A stretch of 64,000 nt of DNA from Leclercia pneumoniae (GTDB lineage Bacteria > Pseudomonadota > Gammaproteobacteria > Enterobacterales > Enterobacteriaceae), in NCBI RefSeq assembly GCF_017348915.1, contig NZ_CP071383.1, positions 1,178,001 through 1,242,000 of the forward strand, given 5' to 3'. Each line of letters opens with the position of its first letter. The stretch's first letter is position 1. This document shows, piece by piece, positions 41,444-49,932 of this stretch. The position numbers and the translations under genes were made by a program. The notes under the pieces are model-generated. The model did not search any database and was not told the DNA's origin. It worked only from the letters and a program-made list of their open reading frames with translations.

Positions 41444-42625
41444 ATGACCATGACTATCCAACAAGCCGGAGTCGCCGTCGTCGGCGGCGGTATGGTCGGC
41501 GGGGCGCTGGCGCTGGGGCTGGCGCAACACGGGTTCGACGTTACTGTAATTGAACAGGCTGCGCCGCCTGCATTTGACGCCGCCGGGAAGCCGGACGTGC
41601 GTATCTCTGCGATTAGCGCCGCCTCGGTGGATCTGCTGCGCGGGCTGGGCGTATGGGAGGCGGTGCTGGCCATGCGCGCTCATCCCTGGCGTCGCCTTGA
41701 AACATGGGAGTGGGAAACTGCCCGCGTCCAGTTTGATGCAGCAGAACTTAAGCTGCCCCTGCTGGGCTATATGGTTGAAAATACGGTTCTACAGCAGGCG
41801 CTCTGGCAGGCGCTGGAAGCGCATCCCGGCGTGACCCTGCGGGTGCCGGCGTCGATAAAGGCTCTCCATCGCCATAACGATCATCATGTGCTGGCGTTGA
41901 GCGAAGGTGACGAGCTGGCGGTAAAACTGGTGATTGGCGCGGACGGAGCGAATTCCAGGGTCCGGGAGATGGCCGGAATTGGCATTCATGCGTGGGCGTA
42001 TCCGCAATCCTGCATGCTGATTACAGTGCAATGCGAGAGCGAACCGGGTGATTGCACCTGGCAACACTTTACGCCGACGGGGCCCCATGCTTTTCTGCCG
42101 TTGTTCGACAACTGGGCCTCGCTGGTGTGGTACGACACGCCCGCACGCATTCGTCAGTTGCAAGGGATGACGATGGAACAGCTGGGGCGTGAAATTGCGC
42201 ACCATTTCCCGCAGCGCCTCGGCAAGGTCACGCCAGTGGCAGCGGGTGCCTTCCCGCTGGCCCGGCGTCATGCGCTGGACTATGCGCGCGAAGGATTAGC
42301 GTTGGTGGGCGATGCGGCGCATACCATCCATCCGCTGGCGGGGCAGGGCGTGAACCTGGGATACCGTGATGTTGAAGCCTTACTGGACGTAGTGGGTAAT
42401 GCGCGCGCTCACGGCGAAGCCTGGGCGAGCCAGCAGGTATTGAAGCGTTACCAGATGCGACGTATGGCGGATAACTTCATCATGCAGTCAGGGATGGATC
42501 TCTTTTATGCCGGGTTCAGTAACGACCTGGGGCCGGTGCGGATCCTGCGCAATATTGGTTTGATGGCGGCGGAACGCGCCGGTGGCCTGAAACGTCAAGC
42601 CCTGAAATATGCGTTAGGTCTGTAA
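41444..42625 (+). CDS. ubiF: 3-demethoxyubiquinol 3-hydroxylase (flavin monooxygenase)
   Basis: The 393-residue FAD monooxygenase hydroxylates 2-octaprenyl-3-methyl-6-methoxy-1,4-benzoquinol in ubiquinone synthesis. The N-terminal dinucleotide fold VVGGGMVGGALALG, the DG motif in VIGADGANSRVREM and the second FAD motif LVGDAAHTIHPLAGQGVNLG are intact. The ATG at 41444 follows AAGGACAA; a second ATG two codons later is possible. The tRNA operon is convergent downstream. Confidence 0.96.
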   Translation: MTMTIQQAGVAVVGGGMVGGALALGLAQHGFDVTVIEQAAPPAFDAAGKPDVRISAISAASVDLLRGLGVWEAVLAMRAHPWRRLETWEWETARVQFDAAELKLPLLGYMVENTVLQQALWQALEAHPGVTLRVPASIKALHRHNDHHVLALSEGDELAVKLVIGADGANSRVREMAGIGIHAWAYPQSCMLITVQCESEPGDCTWQHFTPTGPHAFLPLFDNWASLVWYDTPARIRQLQGMTMEQLGREIAHHFPQRLGKVTPVAAGAFPLARRHALDYAREGLALVGDAAHTIHPLAGQGVNLGYRDVEALLDVVGNARAHGEAWASQQVLKRYQMRRMADNFIMQSGMDLFYAGFSNDLGPVRILRNIGLMAAERAGGLKRQALKYALGL

Positions 42626-42689
42626 GCATTACACTGACGATTCCCTCACCCCTGTGGGTGGGGGCTCAGACCGCGCTGAAGACAAAAAC

Positions 42690-42712
42690 AAAAAAGCCCG
42701 CAGAGCGGGCTT
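42690..42712. terminator. Terminator of the tRNA operon (and ubiF)
   Basis: AAGCCCGC-AGA-GCGGGCTT flanked by T-rich sequence on both strands, between convergent ubiF and the tRNA operon. Confidence 0.85.
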
Positions 42713-42725
42713 ATTTGTTTTTAAA

Positions 42726-42800
42726 TGGCTGGGGTGCAGGGATTCGAACCCCGGAATGCTGGTATCAGAAACCAGTGCCTTACCGCTTGGCGACACCCCA
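42726..42800 (-). tRNA. glnX: tRNA-Gln (CUG)
   Basis: A 75-nt cloverleaf with encoded CCA and anticodon CTG (loop TTCTGAT). Acceptor TGGGGTG pairs with CACCCCA, a compensatory change from the TGGGGTA/TACCCCA of the other copies. It is the last gene of the operon, named by order from E. coli. Confidence 0.96.
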
Positions 42801-42836
42801 ATTGCGTTAAACAAACCGCTTAACGACTTTTTAAAA

Positions 42837-42911
42837 TGGCTGGGGTACGAGGATTCGAACCTCGGAATGCTGGTATCAGAAACCAGAGCCTTACCGCTTG
42901 GCGATACCCCA
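42837..42911 (-). tRNA. glnV: tRNA-Gln (CUG)
   Basis: A 75-nt cloverleaf with encoded CCA, anticodon CTG and acceptor TGGGGTA/TACCCCA. The T-stem is CGAGG/CCTCG. Confidence 0.96.
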
Positions 42912-42955
42912 ACAATTTTTTCTAGTCTACCGAATAAATCGACAGATGACTAATT

Positions 42956-43032
42956 TGGTGGCTACGACGGGATTCGAACCTGTGACCCCATCATTATGAG
43001 TGATGTGCTCTAACCAACTGAGCTACGTAGCC
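42956..43032 (-). tRNA. metU: tRNA-Met elongator (CAU)
   Basis: A 77-nt cloverleaf starting GGCTACGTAGCTC with anticodon CAT and encoded CCA. It has the paired first base typical of elongator rather than initiator tRNA. It is identical to the copy at 43347-43423. Confidence 0.96.
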
Positions 43033-43049
43033 AGTACTGCAATCTTCGA

Positions 43050-43124
43050 TGGCTGGGGTACCTGGATTCGAACCAGGGAATGCCGGTATCAAAAACCGGT
43101 GCCTTACCGCTTGGCGATACCCCA
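43050..43124 (-). tRNA. glnW: tRNA-Gln (UUG)
   Basis: A 75-nt cloverleaf with loop TTTTGAT (anticodon TTG) and encoded CCA. It is identical to the copy at 43156-43230. Confidence 0.96.
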
Positions 43125-43155
43125 ATACCGCGGAGAACCGCAAATCGAAGAAATA

Positions 43156-43230
43156 TGGCTGGGGTACCTGGATTCGAACCAGGGAATGCCGGTATCAAAA
43201 ACCGGTGCCTTACCGCTTGGCGATACCCCA
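43156..43230 (-). tRNA. glnU: tRNA-Gln (UUG)
   Basis: A 75-nt cloverleaf with anticodon TTG and encoded CCA, separated by 31 bp from its identical partner. Confidence 0.96.
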
Positions 43231-43253
43231 TCCGTGCAACGCTTACCTGGGAA

Positions 43254-43338
43254 TGGTGCGGGAGGCGAGACTTGAACTCGCACACCTTGCGGCGCCAGAA
43301 CCTAAATCTGGTGCGTCTACCAATTTCGCCACTCCCGC
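43254..43338 (-). tRNA. leuW: tRNA-Leu (UAG)
   Basis: An 85-nt class II tRNA with a long variable arm (GCCGCAAGGTGT region), anticodon TAG in GATTTAGGTTC and encoded CCA. Confidence 0.96.
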
Positions 43339-43346
43339 AAAAAAGA

Positions 43347-43423
43347 TGGTGGCTACGACGGGATTCGAACCTGTGACCCCATCATTATGAGTGATGTGCT
43401 CTAACCAACTGAGCTACGTAGCC
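43347..43423 (-). tRNA. metT: tRNA-Met elongator (CAU)
   Basis: A 77-nt elongator tRNA-Met, first gene of the seven-tRNA transcript metT-leuW-glnU-glnW-metU-glnV-glnX, eight bases before leuW. Confidence 0.96.
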
Positions 43424-43609
43424 ATCTTTTTTTCGCGTTACCTTATCGGCGTTGCGGGGCGCATTATGCGTATAGACCCTTGCAGCGTCAACACCTTTTT
43501 CAACGAAAATGGCCGGAATGTGACTGTTTGGTTAGGTTGCGAACAGCGTGGCCGAATATTCGGCAATTATTGGTTATTAATCGATTTTACAGCCTTTAAT
43601 TCAGAATAA

Positions 43610-43633
43610 AAAAAAGCCCCAGAGGGCCTTTTT
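43610..43633 (-). terminator. asnB terminator
   Basis: AAAAGGCCC-TCT-GGGGCTTTT type stem with T-run on the minus strand, 26 bp past the asnB stop. Confidence 0.88.
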
Positions 43634-43658
43634 CGATCGTGCAGATCGGTCGCTCAGA

Positions 43659-45323
43659 TTATTGATAAGCAGACTGGTGAACGCCTACCGCACGCCCTGA
43701 CGGATCGTTCATGGATTTGAACGATTCATCCCATTCAATGGCTTTCGCAGAGGAACACGCTACGGATGGACCACCCGGTACACACTCTGCGGCGCTTGGC
43801 ACAGGGAAGAGCTCTTCAAAGATTTCACGATACAGATACGCCTCTTTCGAGCCTGGCGTGTTGTACGGGAAACGGAAGCTGGCGGTCTCCAGTTGTTGAT
43901 CGGAAATCTGTTTTGCCGCCACCTCTTTCAGGGTGTCGATCCAGCTGTAACCTACGCCATCAGAGAACTGCTCTTTCTGACGCCATGCCACGCTCGCCGG
44001 CAGATAGGATTCAAAACATTCACGCAGGATATGTTTTTCCATTTTGCCGTTGCCGCACATCTTGTCCTGCGGGTTGATGCGCATCGCCACATCGAGGAAC
44101 TTTTTATCAAGGAACGGCACGCGCGCTTCCACGCCCCAGGCCGACATCGCTTTGTTGGCTCGTGCGCAGTCAAACATGTGCAGCGCCTGAAGTTTACGCA
44201 CGGTCTCTTCGTGCAGCTCTTTGGCGTTTGGCGCTTTATGGAAGTAAAGGTAACCACCAAAGACTTCGTCAGAACCCTCGCCAGAGAGCACCATTTTGAT
44301 GCCCATCGCTTTGATCTTACGCGACATCAAGTACATCGGCGTGGAGGCGCGAATGGTGGTCACATCGTAGGTTTCAATGTGGTAGATCACATCGCGGATC
44401 GCATCCAGACCTTCCTGCACGGTGAAATGAATTTCATGGTGTACGGTGCCAAGATGGTTTGCCACTTCCTGGGCGGCTTTCAGATCCGGCGCCCCTTCCA
44501 GACCCACGGCGAAGGAGTGCAGCTGCGGCCACCAGGCCTCTGAACGTTCCTGATCTTCTACACGACGCGCGGCAAATTTCTTGGTGATTGCAGAGATCAC
44601 CGAGGAGTCCAGCCCGCCGGAGAGCAGTACGCCATAGGGCACGTCTGACATCAGATGGCTTTTTACGGACTCTTCCAGCGCCTGACGCAGCTCGGCTTTG
44701 TCGGTAACGTTGTCCTTAACGGCGTCGTAATCAAACCAGTCGCGTTGGTAGTACGGGCGGATCTCACCGTCCTGGCTCCACAGGTAGCTGCCCGCCGGGA
44801 ACTCTTTAATGGTGCGGCAAACTGGTACCAGGGCTTTCATTTCAGAGGCGACATAGAAGTTGCCGTGCTCATCGTGCCCCATGTACAGCGGGATAATACC
44901 GAGGTGGTCACGGCCAATCAGGTACGCATCTTTTTCGCTGTCGTACAGGGCAAAGGCAAACATCCCCTGCAGGTCGTCGAGGAATTCAGGTCCTTTCTCC
45001 TGATACAGCGCCAGAATGACTTCGCAGTCAGAGCCGGTCTGGAAGGTGTAACGGTCACTGTACTCAGCACGCAGCGCCTGATGGTTGTAGATTTCACCGT
45101 TAACGGCCAGCGCGTGGGTTTTTTTCTCGTTATACAGCGGCTGGGCGCCCGCGTTGACGTCGACAATCGACAGACGTTCATGGGCCAGGATGGCCTTGTC
45201 GCTGGCATAGACACCGGACCAGTCCGGGCCGCGATGGCGCATCAGACGAGAGAGTTCCAGTGCTTTTTTACGCAGCTCGCCCGCGTCAGTTTTGATATCC
45301 AGTACGCCAAAAATTGAACACAT
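43659..45323 (-). CDS. asnB: Asparagine synthetase B (glutamine-hydrolysing)
   Basis: The 554-residue enzyme makes asparagine from aspartate, ATP and glutamine. Met1 is followed by the nucleophilic Cys (MCSIFGVLDI), which is exposed when Met is removed. The class II glutaminase has RHRGPDWSG and NGEIYNH; the synthetase domain has the PP-loop LLSGGLDSSVISA. Because Cys2 must be N-terminal, the 25-residue upstream extension is excluded. The start follows CGGAGAAGG. Confidence 0.98.
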   Translation of the reverse strand: MCSIFGVLDIKTDAGELRKKALELSRLMRHRGPDWSGVYASDKAILAHERLSIVDVNAGAQPLYNEKKTHALAVNGEIYNHQALRAEYSDRYTFQTGSDCEVILALYQEKGPEFLDDLQGMFAFALYDSEKDAYLIGRDHLGIIPLYMGHDEHGNFYVASEMKALVPVCRTIKEFPAGSYLWSQDGEIRPYYQRDWFDYDAVKDNVTDKAELRQALEESVKSHLMSDVPYGVLLSGGLDSSVISAITKKFAARRVEDQERSEAWWPQLHSFAVGLEGAPDLKAAQEVANHLGTVHHEIHFTVQEGLDAIRDVIYHIETYDVTTIRASTPMYLMSRKIKAMGIKMVLSGEGSDEVFGGYLYFHKAPNAKELHEETVRKLQALHMFDCARANKAMSAWGVEARVPFLDKKFLDVAMRINPQDKMCGNGKMEKHILRECFESYLPASVAWRQKEQFSDGVGYSWIDTLKEVAAKQISDQQLETASFRFPYNTPGSKEAYLYREIFEELFPVPSAAECVPGGPSVACSSAKAIEWDESFKSMNDPSGRAVGVHQSAYQ

Positions 45324-45545
45324 AACCTTCTCCGTTAACCCTGTTGCAGTGTGATGTTGCTTGCTTATGAAAATGCCGCAAAAGGTGAGGGGCGGCAAGG
45401 GTTTCGCCGGCTAAAACGAAAATAATGCAATGGTCATTGCAGAATGTTGAAAAATGCGTATGTCTTAACCTTATTCTTTGATGGATTTTTAGTAAAGAGG
45501 GGTTTTTATTAGATGTAATAACTTTTTACTGGCAATGAAATGAAA

Positions 45546-45569
45546 AAACCACGTCGGATGACGTGGTTT
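45546..45569 (-). terminator. nagBACD operon terminator
   Basis: AAACCACGT-CGGATG-ACGTGGTTT with TTTTTT on the minus strand, four bases past the nagD stop. Confidence 0.9.
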
Positions 45570-45573
45570 CAGC

Positions 45574-46326
45574 TTACAGAACATCGATTTCGGCGACCGA
45601 GGGGTAAATCCAGCTCGGACGGAACGGCATGGAGTCAATATCGTCGAGGGTCGAAACGCCAGAGAGCACAAGGATAGTCTCCAGCCCCGCCTGGAAGCCG
45701 GCGAGAATATCGGTACGCAGGTTATCGCCCACAATCACCGTATCTTCGGAATGGGCCTGCATCTTGTTGAGCGCCGCGCGAATAATCCAGGGGCTGGGTT
45801 TGCCCACATAGAATGGCGTGCGGCCCGAAATTTTCTCAATGCCCGCGCAGAGTGCGCCGCAAGCCGGGTAGAAACCGCGACCGTGGGTATCGGGATTGGT
45901 GGCGATGAAGCGAGCGCCGTTTGCCACGAAATAAGCGGCTTTGTGCATCATCTCCCAGTTATAGGAGCGGGTTTCACCCACGATGACAAAATCCGGATTC
46001 ACATCAGTAATAGTGAAGCCGGCTTTATAGAGTTCATGAATTAGCGCACCTTCGCCCACCACATAGGCTTTCTTACCCTCCTGACGCTTCAGGAAATCGG
46101 CGGTGGCCATGGCAGAGGTATAAAACACGCTCTCTGGCACATCTACGCCGGCGGTGGCAAAACGGTTCGCCAGATCTTGCCCGGTCTGCGACGGAAAATT
46201 GGTCAGCAGTACCAGCGGCATCCCTTTTTCCATGATGGCGTTAAGAAATTCCGCTGCGCCCGGCACGGCAACGTTGTCGTGCATCAGCACGCCGTCGATA
46301 TCACAAATTACATTCTTAATGGTCAT
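45574..46326 (-). CDS. nagD: Ribonucleotide monophosphatase NagD/UmpH (HAD family)
   Basis: The 250-residue HAD phosphatase has motif I CDIDGVLMHD, motif II LLTNFPS and motif IV VIVGDNLRTDILAG. It prefers UMP and helps pyrimidine homeostasis. It is the last gene of nagBACD, 45 bp after nagC. The start at MTIKNVICD matches the family; 11 upstream in-frame residues do not. Confidence 0.96.
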   Translation of the reverse strand: MTIKNVICDIDGVLMHDNVAVPGAAEFLNAIMEKGMPLVLLTNFPSQTGQDLANRFATAGVDVPESVFYTSAMATADFLKRQEGKKAYVVGEGALIHELYKAGFTITDVNPDFVIVGETRSYNWEMMHKAAYFVANGARFIATNPDTHGRGFYPACGALCAGIEKISGRTPFYVGKPSPWIIRAALNKMQAHSEDTVIVGDNLRTDILAGFQAGLETILVLSGVSTLDDIDSMPFRPSWIYPSVAEIDVL

Positions 46327-46371
46327 GGACTGTCCGACATCTGAAAAAGAAGGCGTCACTATAAAACCCCG

Positions 46372-47592
46372 TTAGCTTTCCAGCAAACGTTGCAGCAGGA
46401 TCCCGTTAAGCATGGCGCGTTTCACCAGCGCAAAGGCACCAATGGCAGAGCGGTGATCCAGCGTCGAGCGCACTACCGGCAGGTTCTGGCGAAATGCTTT
46501 TAACGCCTGGGTATTAATGCAGCCTTCAACGGCCGGTAACAGCACCTTTTCGGCTTCAGTGATCTCACCGGCAATCACCACTTTCTGCGGGTTGAACAGG
46601 TTAATGGCGATGGCGATGGTCTTACCCAGGTGGCGTCCAACCTGCTCAATCACTTCACAGGCCAGCGCATCGCCTTTGTTGGCGGCTTTGCAAATCGCGC
46701 CAATTTTACACTCTTCTAGGGTCAGGCGGCTCTGGTAGCCCTGTTCGAGCAGGTGGCGCACCCGCTGTTCTATTGCGGCATTGGCGGCGATGGTTTCCAG
46801 GCAGCCAAAGTTGCCGCAGTGACAGCGCTCGCCCAGCGGCTCTACCTGAATATGGCCAATTTCGCCCACGTTGCCATTACGGCCGATAAAAATGCGACCA
46901 TTCGAGATGATCCCGGCCCCCGTTCCGCGGTGAACACGCACCAGTATTGAGTCTTCACAATCCTGACTCGCACCAAAGTAGTGCTCAGCCAGCGCCAGGC
47001 TGCGAATATCGTGGCCGACAAAGCAGGTGACGTTAAAACGTTTTTCCAGCGCCTTAACCAGTCCCCAGTTTTCAACCTGAATATGAGGCATGTAGCGAAT
47101 CACGCCGCTTTCCGGGTCGACAAGGCCGGGCAGAATCACGGAGATGGCAATCAGTTCGCGAATTTTACGCTGGTGGGTCTCAATAAAGAGGGCGATGGTA
47201 TTCAGCAGGGCATGTTCCAGCGTCTCCTGAGTCCGTTCTGGTAGGGGATAGTGCTCTTCGGCAACGGCTTTACTGCTCATGTCATACAGGGTCAGCGTAG
47301 TGTCGTGGCGACCCAGACGCACCCCGATGGCATGGAAATGACGGGTTTCGGTAATGATCGAGATGGCGCGACGGCCTCCGGTGGAGGCCTGCTGATCCAC
47401 TTCTTTGATCAGGCCGCGCTCAATCAACTGGCGGGTAATTTTCGTGACGCTGGCGGGGGCAAGCTGGCTCTGTTCCGCGATCTGAATTCGGGAGATGGGC
47501 CCATGCTGGTCAATCAGGCGGTAAACCGCCGCACTGTTCAGCTGTTTTACGAGATCAACATTACCAATTTGAGCTTGTCCGCCTGATGTCAT
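46372..47592 (-). CDS. nagC: N-acetylglucosamine repressor NagC (ROK family)
   Basis: The 406-residue regulator has an N-terminal winged helix-turn-helix (QHGPISRIQIAEQSQLAPAS) and a ROK sugar-kinase-like domain with the zinc motif CHCGNFGCLE. GlcNAc-6-P releases it from DNA. It represses nagE, nagBACD and chiPQ (boxes are visible at 49705, 49801 and 54098), and activates glmUS in E. coli. It follows nagA after eight bases. Confidence 0.97.
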   Translation of the reverse strand: MTSGGQAQIGNVDLVKQLNSAAVYRLIDQHGPISRIQIAEQSQLAPASVTKITRQLIERGLIKEVDQQASTGGRRAISIITETRHFHAIGVRLGRHDTTLTLYDMSSKAVAEEHYPLPERTQETLEHALLNTIALFIETHQRKIRELIAISVILPGLVDPESGVIRYMPHIQVENWGLVKALEKRFNVTCFVGHDIRSLALAEHYFGASQDCEDSILVRVHRGTGAGIISNGRIFIGRNGNVGEIGHIQVEPLGERCHCGNFGCLETIAANAAIEQRVRHLLEQGYQSRLTLEECKIGAICKAANKGDALACEVIEQVGRHLGKTIAIAINLFNPQKVVIAGEITEAEKVLLPAVEGCINTQALKAFRQNLPVVRSTLDHRSAIGAFALVKRAMLNGILLQRLLES

Positions 47593-47600
47593 ACTTTTAC

Positions 47601-48749
47601 TTACTCAGTGACGACCTCGTTACCGTTAACGATGGTCTTGATGATTTTAAAATCGTGCGTGAATGCGGTCAGGTTTGCCACCATGCCTGGCGCAATGCTG
47701 CCCAGCCTGGTCGCGACGCCCATCGCGCGCGCCGGGTAGAGCGTTGCCATACGCAGGGCTTCATCCAGCGCAATACCACAGTGTTCAACCAGATTGCGGA
47801 CACCTTCGATCATCGTCAGCGCAGAGCCGCTGAGGGTGCCGTTCTCATCCACGCACAGTCCATTCCGGTAGTATATTGTTTTACCAGCAAAAATGAACTG
47901 CTCAATATTTGCACCTGCGGGCGCGGTCGCATCTGTAACCAGACAGAGCTTGTCGCCTTTGATGCGTTTGGCATTGCGGATATTGGCATAATCTACGTGC
48001 AGACCATCCGCGATGATGCCGCAATAAACGTCTGGCTCATCGAAAATCGCACCAACCAGCCCTGGTTCACGCCCGGTAATATAGGGCATTGCGTTATAGA
48101 GATGCGTCGCAAAAGTAATGCCCGCGCGGAAACCGATTTTGGCTTCTTTGAGGGTAGCGTTGGAGTGGCCCGCAGAGACCACGATACCCGCGGCAGACAA
48201 TTTGCTGATGACCTCAGGCCCGGCCATTTCAGGTGCCAGGGTCACTTTAGTAATCACGTCGGCGTTAGCGCACAGGTAATCCACCAGTTCGTTATCCGGT
48301 TTACGTACGTAGTCCGGGTTATGGGTGCCTTTTTTAACGATATTGAGCCACGGCCCTTCAAGATGCAGACCCAGAGCCTGATTTGGGTGTTGGCTCAGGT
48401 AGTCGCGCATGACCGCAATACCCTGTTTCATCAGCTCATCGCTGGTGGTAATCAGCGTCGGTAAATAGCTGGTGCAGCCGGATTTCTCATTCGCTTTCTG
48501 CATGATCTCCAGCGTTTCTACCGTGACCGCTTCAGCCGTGTCGTTAAACTGCACGCCGCCGCAGCCGTTAAGCTGCACGTCGATAAAACCGGGGGAGATG
48601 ATGGCACCATTCAGCGCGCGTTGCTCGATGTCCGCTGGCAGTTCGCTCAGCGGGCAGATACGTTCAATCAGGCCATTTGCGACAACAATCGCATGGTCAT
48701 CCAGAATTTCATGGCCGGTATAAATCCGACCGTGGGTTAAAGCGTACAT
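47601..48749 (-). CDS. nagA: N-acetylglucosamine-6-phosphate deacetylase
   Basis: The 382-residue amidohydrolase converts GlcNAc-6-P to glucosamine-6-P and acetate. The metal/substrate motifs [30 protein letters not shown] and HLYNAM are present, as is the catalytic aspartate in [10 protein letters not shown]. The start at [10 protein letters not shown] follows GGGGGTC. It lies between nagB and nagC. Confidence 0.97.
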   Translation of the reverse strand: MYALTHGRIYTGHEILDDHAIVVANGLIERICPLSELPADIEQRALNGAIISPGFIDVQLNGCGGVQFNDTAEAVTVETLEIMQKANEKSGCTSYLPTLITTSDELMKQGIAVMRDYLSQHPNQALGLHLEGPWLNIVKKGTHNPDYVRKPDNELVDYLCANADVITKVTLAPEMAGPEVISKLSAAGIVVSAGHSNATLKEAKIGFRAGITFATHLYNAMPYITGREPGLVGAIFDEPDVYCGIIADGLHVDYANIRNAKRIKGDKLCLVTDATAPAGANIEQFIFAGKTIYYRNGLCVDENGTLSGSALTMIEGVRNLVEHCGIALDEALRMATLYPARAMGVATRLGSIAPGMVANLTAFTHDFKIIKTIVNGNEVVTE

Positions 48750-48805
48750 AACGACCCCCGGTATTAAAAAAACTGCCCGCCCCAAATGAAAGAGGCGGGG
48801 CTATA

Positions 48806-49606
48806 TTACAGACCTTTGATGTTTTCTGCTTCTAACTCGTTGAAGTATTTCAGCGTTTTGACTTTCAGTTCCATCGTAGATGGCTCATCACACACCACAA
48901 CGGCCTTCGGATGCAGCTGCAGACAGCTGATGGTCCACATATGATTAACGTTGCCTTCAACGGCCGCCTGCAGCGCCTGCGCTTTCACGTTGCCCAGCAC
49001 CAGAATCATTACCTCTTCTGCATCCAGCAGCGTACCCACGCCAACGGTCAGGGCGTATTTTGGTACCTGATTAACGTCGCCGTCAAAGAAACGGGAGTTT
49101 GCCACGCGGGTGTCATGGGTCAGGGTTTTAATACGGGTGCGTGAGGCCAGGGAAGAGGCGGGCTCGTTAAACGCGATATGGCCATCGTTGCCCACGCCAC
49201 CCATAAACAGGTGAATTTTACCGTAAGCACGGATTTTTTCTTCGTATTGGCGGCACTCTGCGTCAATATCAGGCGCGTTGCCATCCAGCAGGTTGATGTT
49301 TTCAGTCGGGATATCAACGTGGTCAAAGAAATTACGGTGCATAAAGCTATGGTAGCTTTCCGGATGCTCCTTCGGCAGGCCAACGTATTCATCCATGTTG
49401 AAGGTCACCACATGCTTGAAGCTGACCTGGCCCGCTTTGTGCATCTCAACCAGAGCTTTATACGCAGTAAGAGGCGTGCCTCCGGTCGGCAGACCGAGTA
49501 CAAAAGGACGATCGGCGGTAGGTTTGAACGCGTTGATACGGTTTACGATGTGGCGTGCAGCCCATTTACCGACCTGTTCTGCTGAAGCCAGGGGGATCAG
49601 TCTCAT
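48806..49606 (-). CDS. nagB: Glucosamine-6-phosphate deaminase
   Basis: The 266-residue enzyme makes fructose-6-P and ammonia from glucosamine-6-P. It has [15 protein letters not shown], the catalytic Asp in [15 protein letters not shown] and [14 protein letters not shown]. It is allosterically activated by GlcNAc-6-P in E. coli. It heads nagBACD, divergent from nagE over a 326-bp control region. Confidence 0.97.
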   Translation of the reverse strand: MRLIPLASAEQVGKWAARHIVNRINAFKPTADRPFVLGLPTGGTPLTAYKALVEMHKAGQVSFKHVVTFNMDEYVGLPKEHPESYHSFMHRNFFDHVDIPTENINLLDGNAPDIDAECRQYEEKIRAYGKIHLFMGGVGNDGHIAFNEPASSLASRTRIKTLTHDTRVANSRFFDGDVNQVPKYALTVGVGTLLDAEEVMILVLGNVKAQALQAAVEGNVNHMWTISCLQLHPKAVVVCDEPSTMELKVKTLKYFNELEAENIKGL

Positions 49607-49704
49607 TATTCACCTCTGAGTTTGAAAATAAAAAGTTGGCGGATTGAGCGCCTGGGCACGATCTAAGCCTAACCTGGTTCTTGCCGTGAGGGGTCAATTC
49701 GTCT

Positions 49705-49728
49705 TGATTTTTTGAATCATAAAATAAG
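49705..49728. promoter_or_regulatory. NagC box of nagB
   Basis: TTATTTTATGATTCAAAAAA on the minus strand fits the NagC consensus TTATTTT-N-AAA arrangement and sits about 110 bp before nagB. Confidence 0.65.
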
Positions 49729-49772
49729 TTTTCGCTGTTTGCCAGTGCAGGGAGGAGTAATTAACGATATTT

Positions 49773-49788
49773 GGTGACAAAAATCACA
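49773..49788. promoter_or_regulatory. CRP site between the NagC boxes
   Basis: GGTGA-CAAAAA-TCACA matches TGTGA-N6-TCACA at nine of ten positions. Confidence 0.75.
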
Positions 49789-49800
49789 AAAAGTACGCGT

Positions 49801-49821
49801 TTAATTTGCGATACGAATTAA
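49801..49821. promoter_or_regulatory. NagC box of nagE
   Basis: TTAATT-TGCGATACG-AATTAA is a near-perfect inverted repeat matching the high-affinity nagE operator of E. coli; it lies 112 bp before the nagE start. Confidence 0.8.
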
Positions 49822-49932
49822 TTTTTCACACACTCAATCAGCCAGTGAATCATCAACTGTATTTATAAGTTAGTGACACAATAAAAACACAGCTGAGAAC
49901 GCGCCTTAACGGGGTCTCATAGGGGGAAGAAA

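Larger units (their letters stand above)
49607..49932. promoter_or_regulatory. nagB-nagE divergent control region (326 bp)
   Basis: The region holds two NagC boxes and one CRP site (listed separately) between divergent nagB and nagE. In E. coli NagC binds both boxes and loops the DNA, with CRP between them. The same order is seen here. Confidence 0.85.

Noticed and set aside
42726..43423. tRNA operon as phage or island attachment site
   Set aside because: No integrase, direct-repeat copy of a tRNA 3' end or foreign gene was seen on either side; ubiF and asnB flank it as in E. coli.
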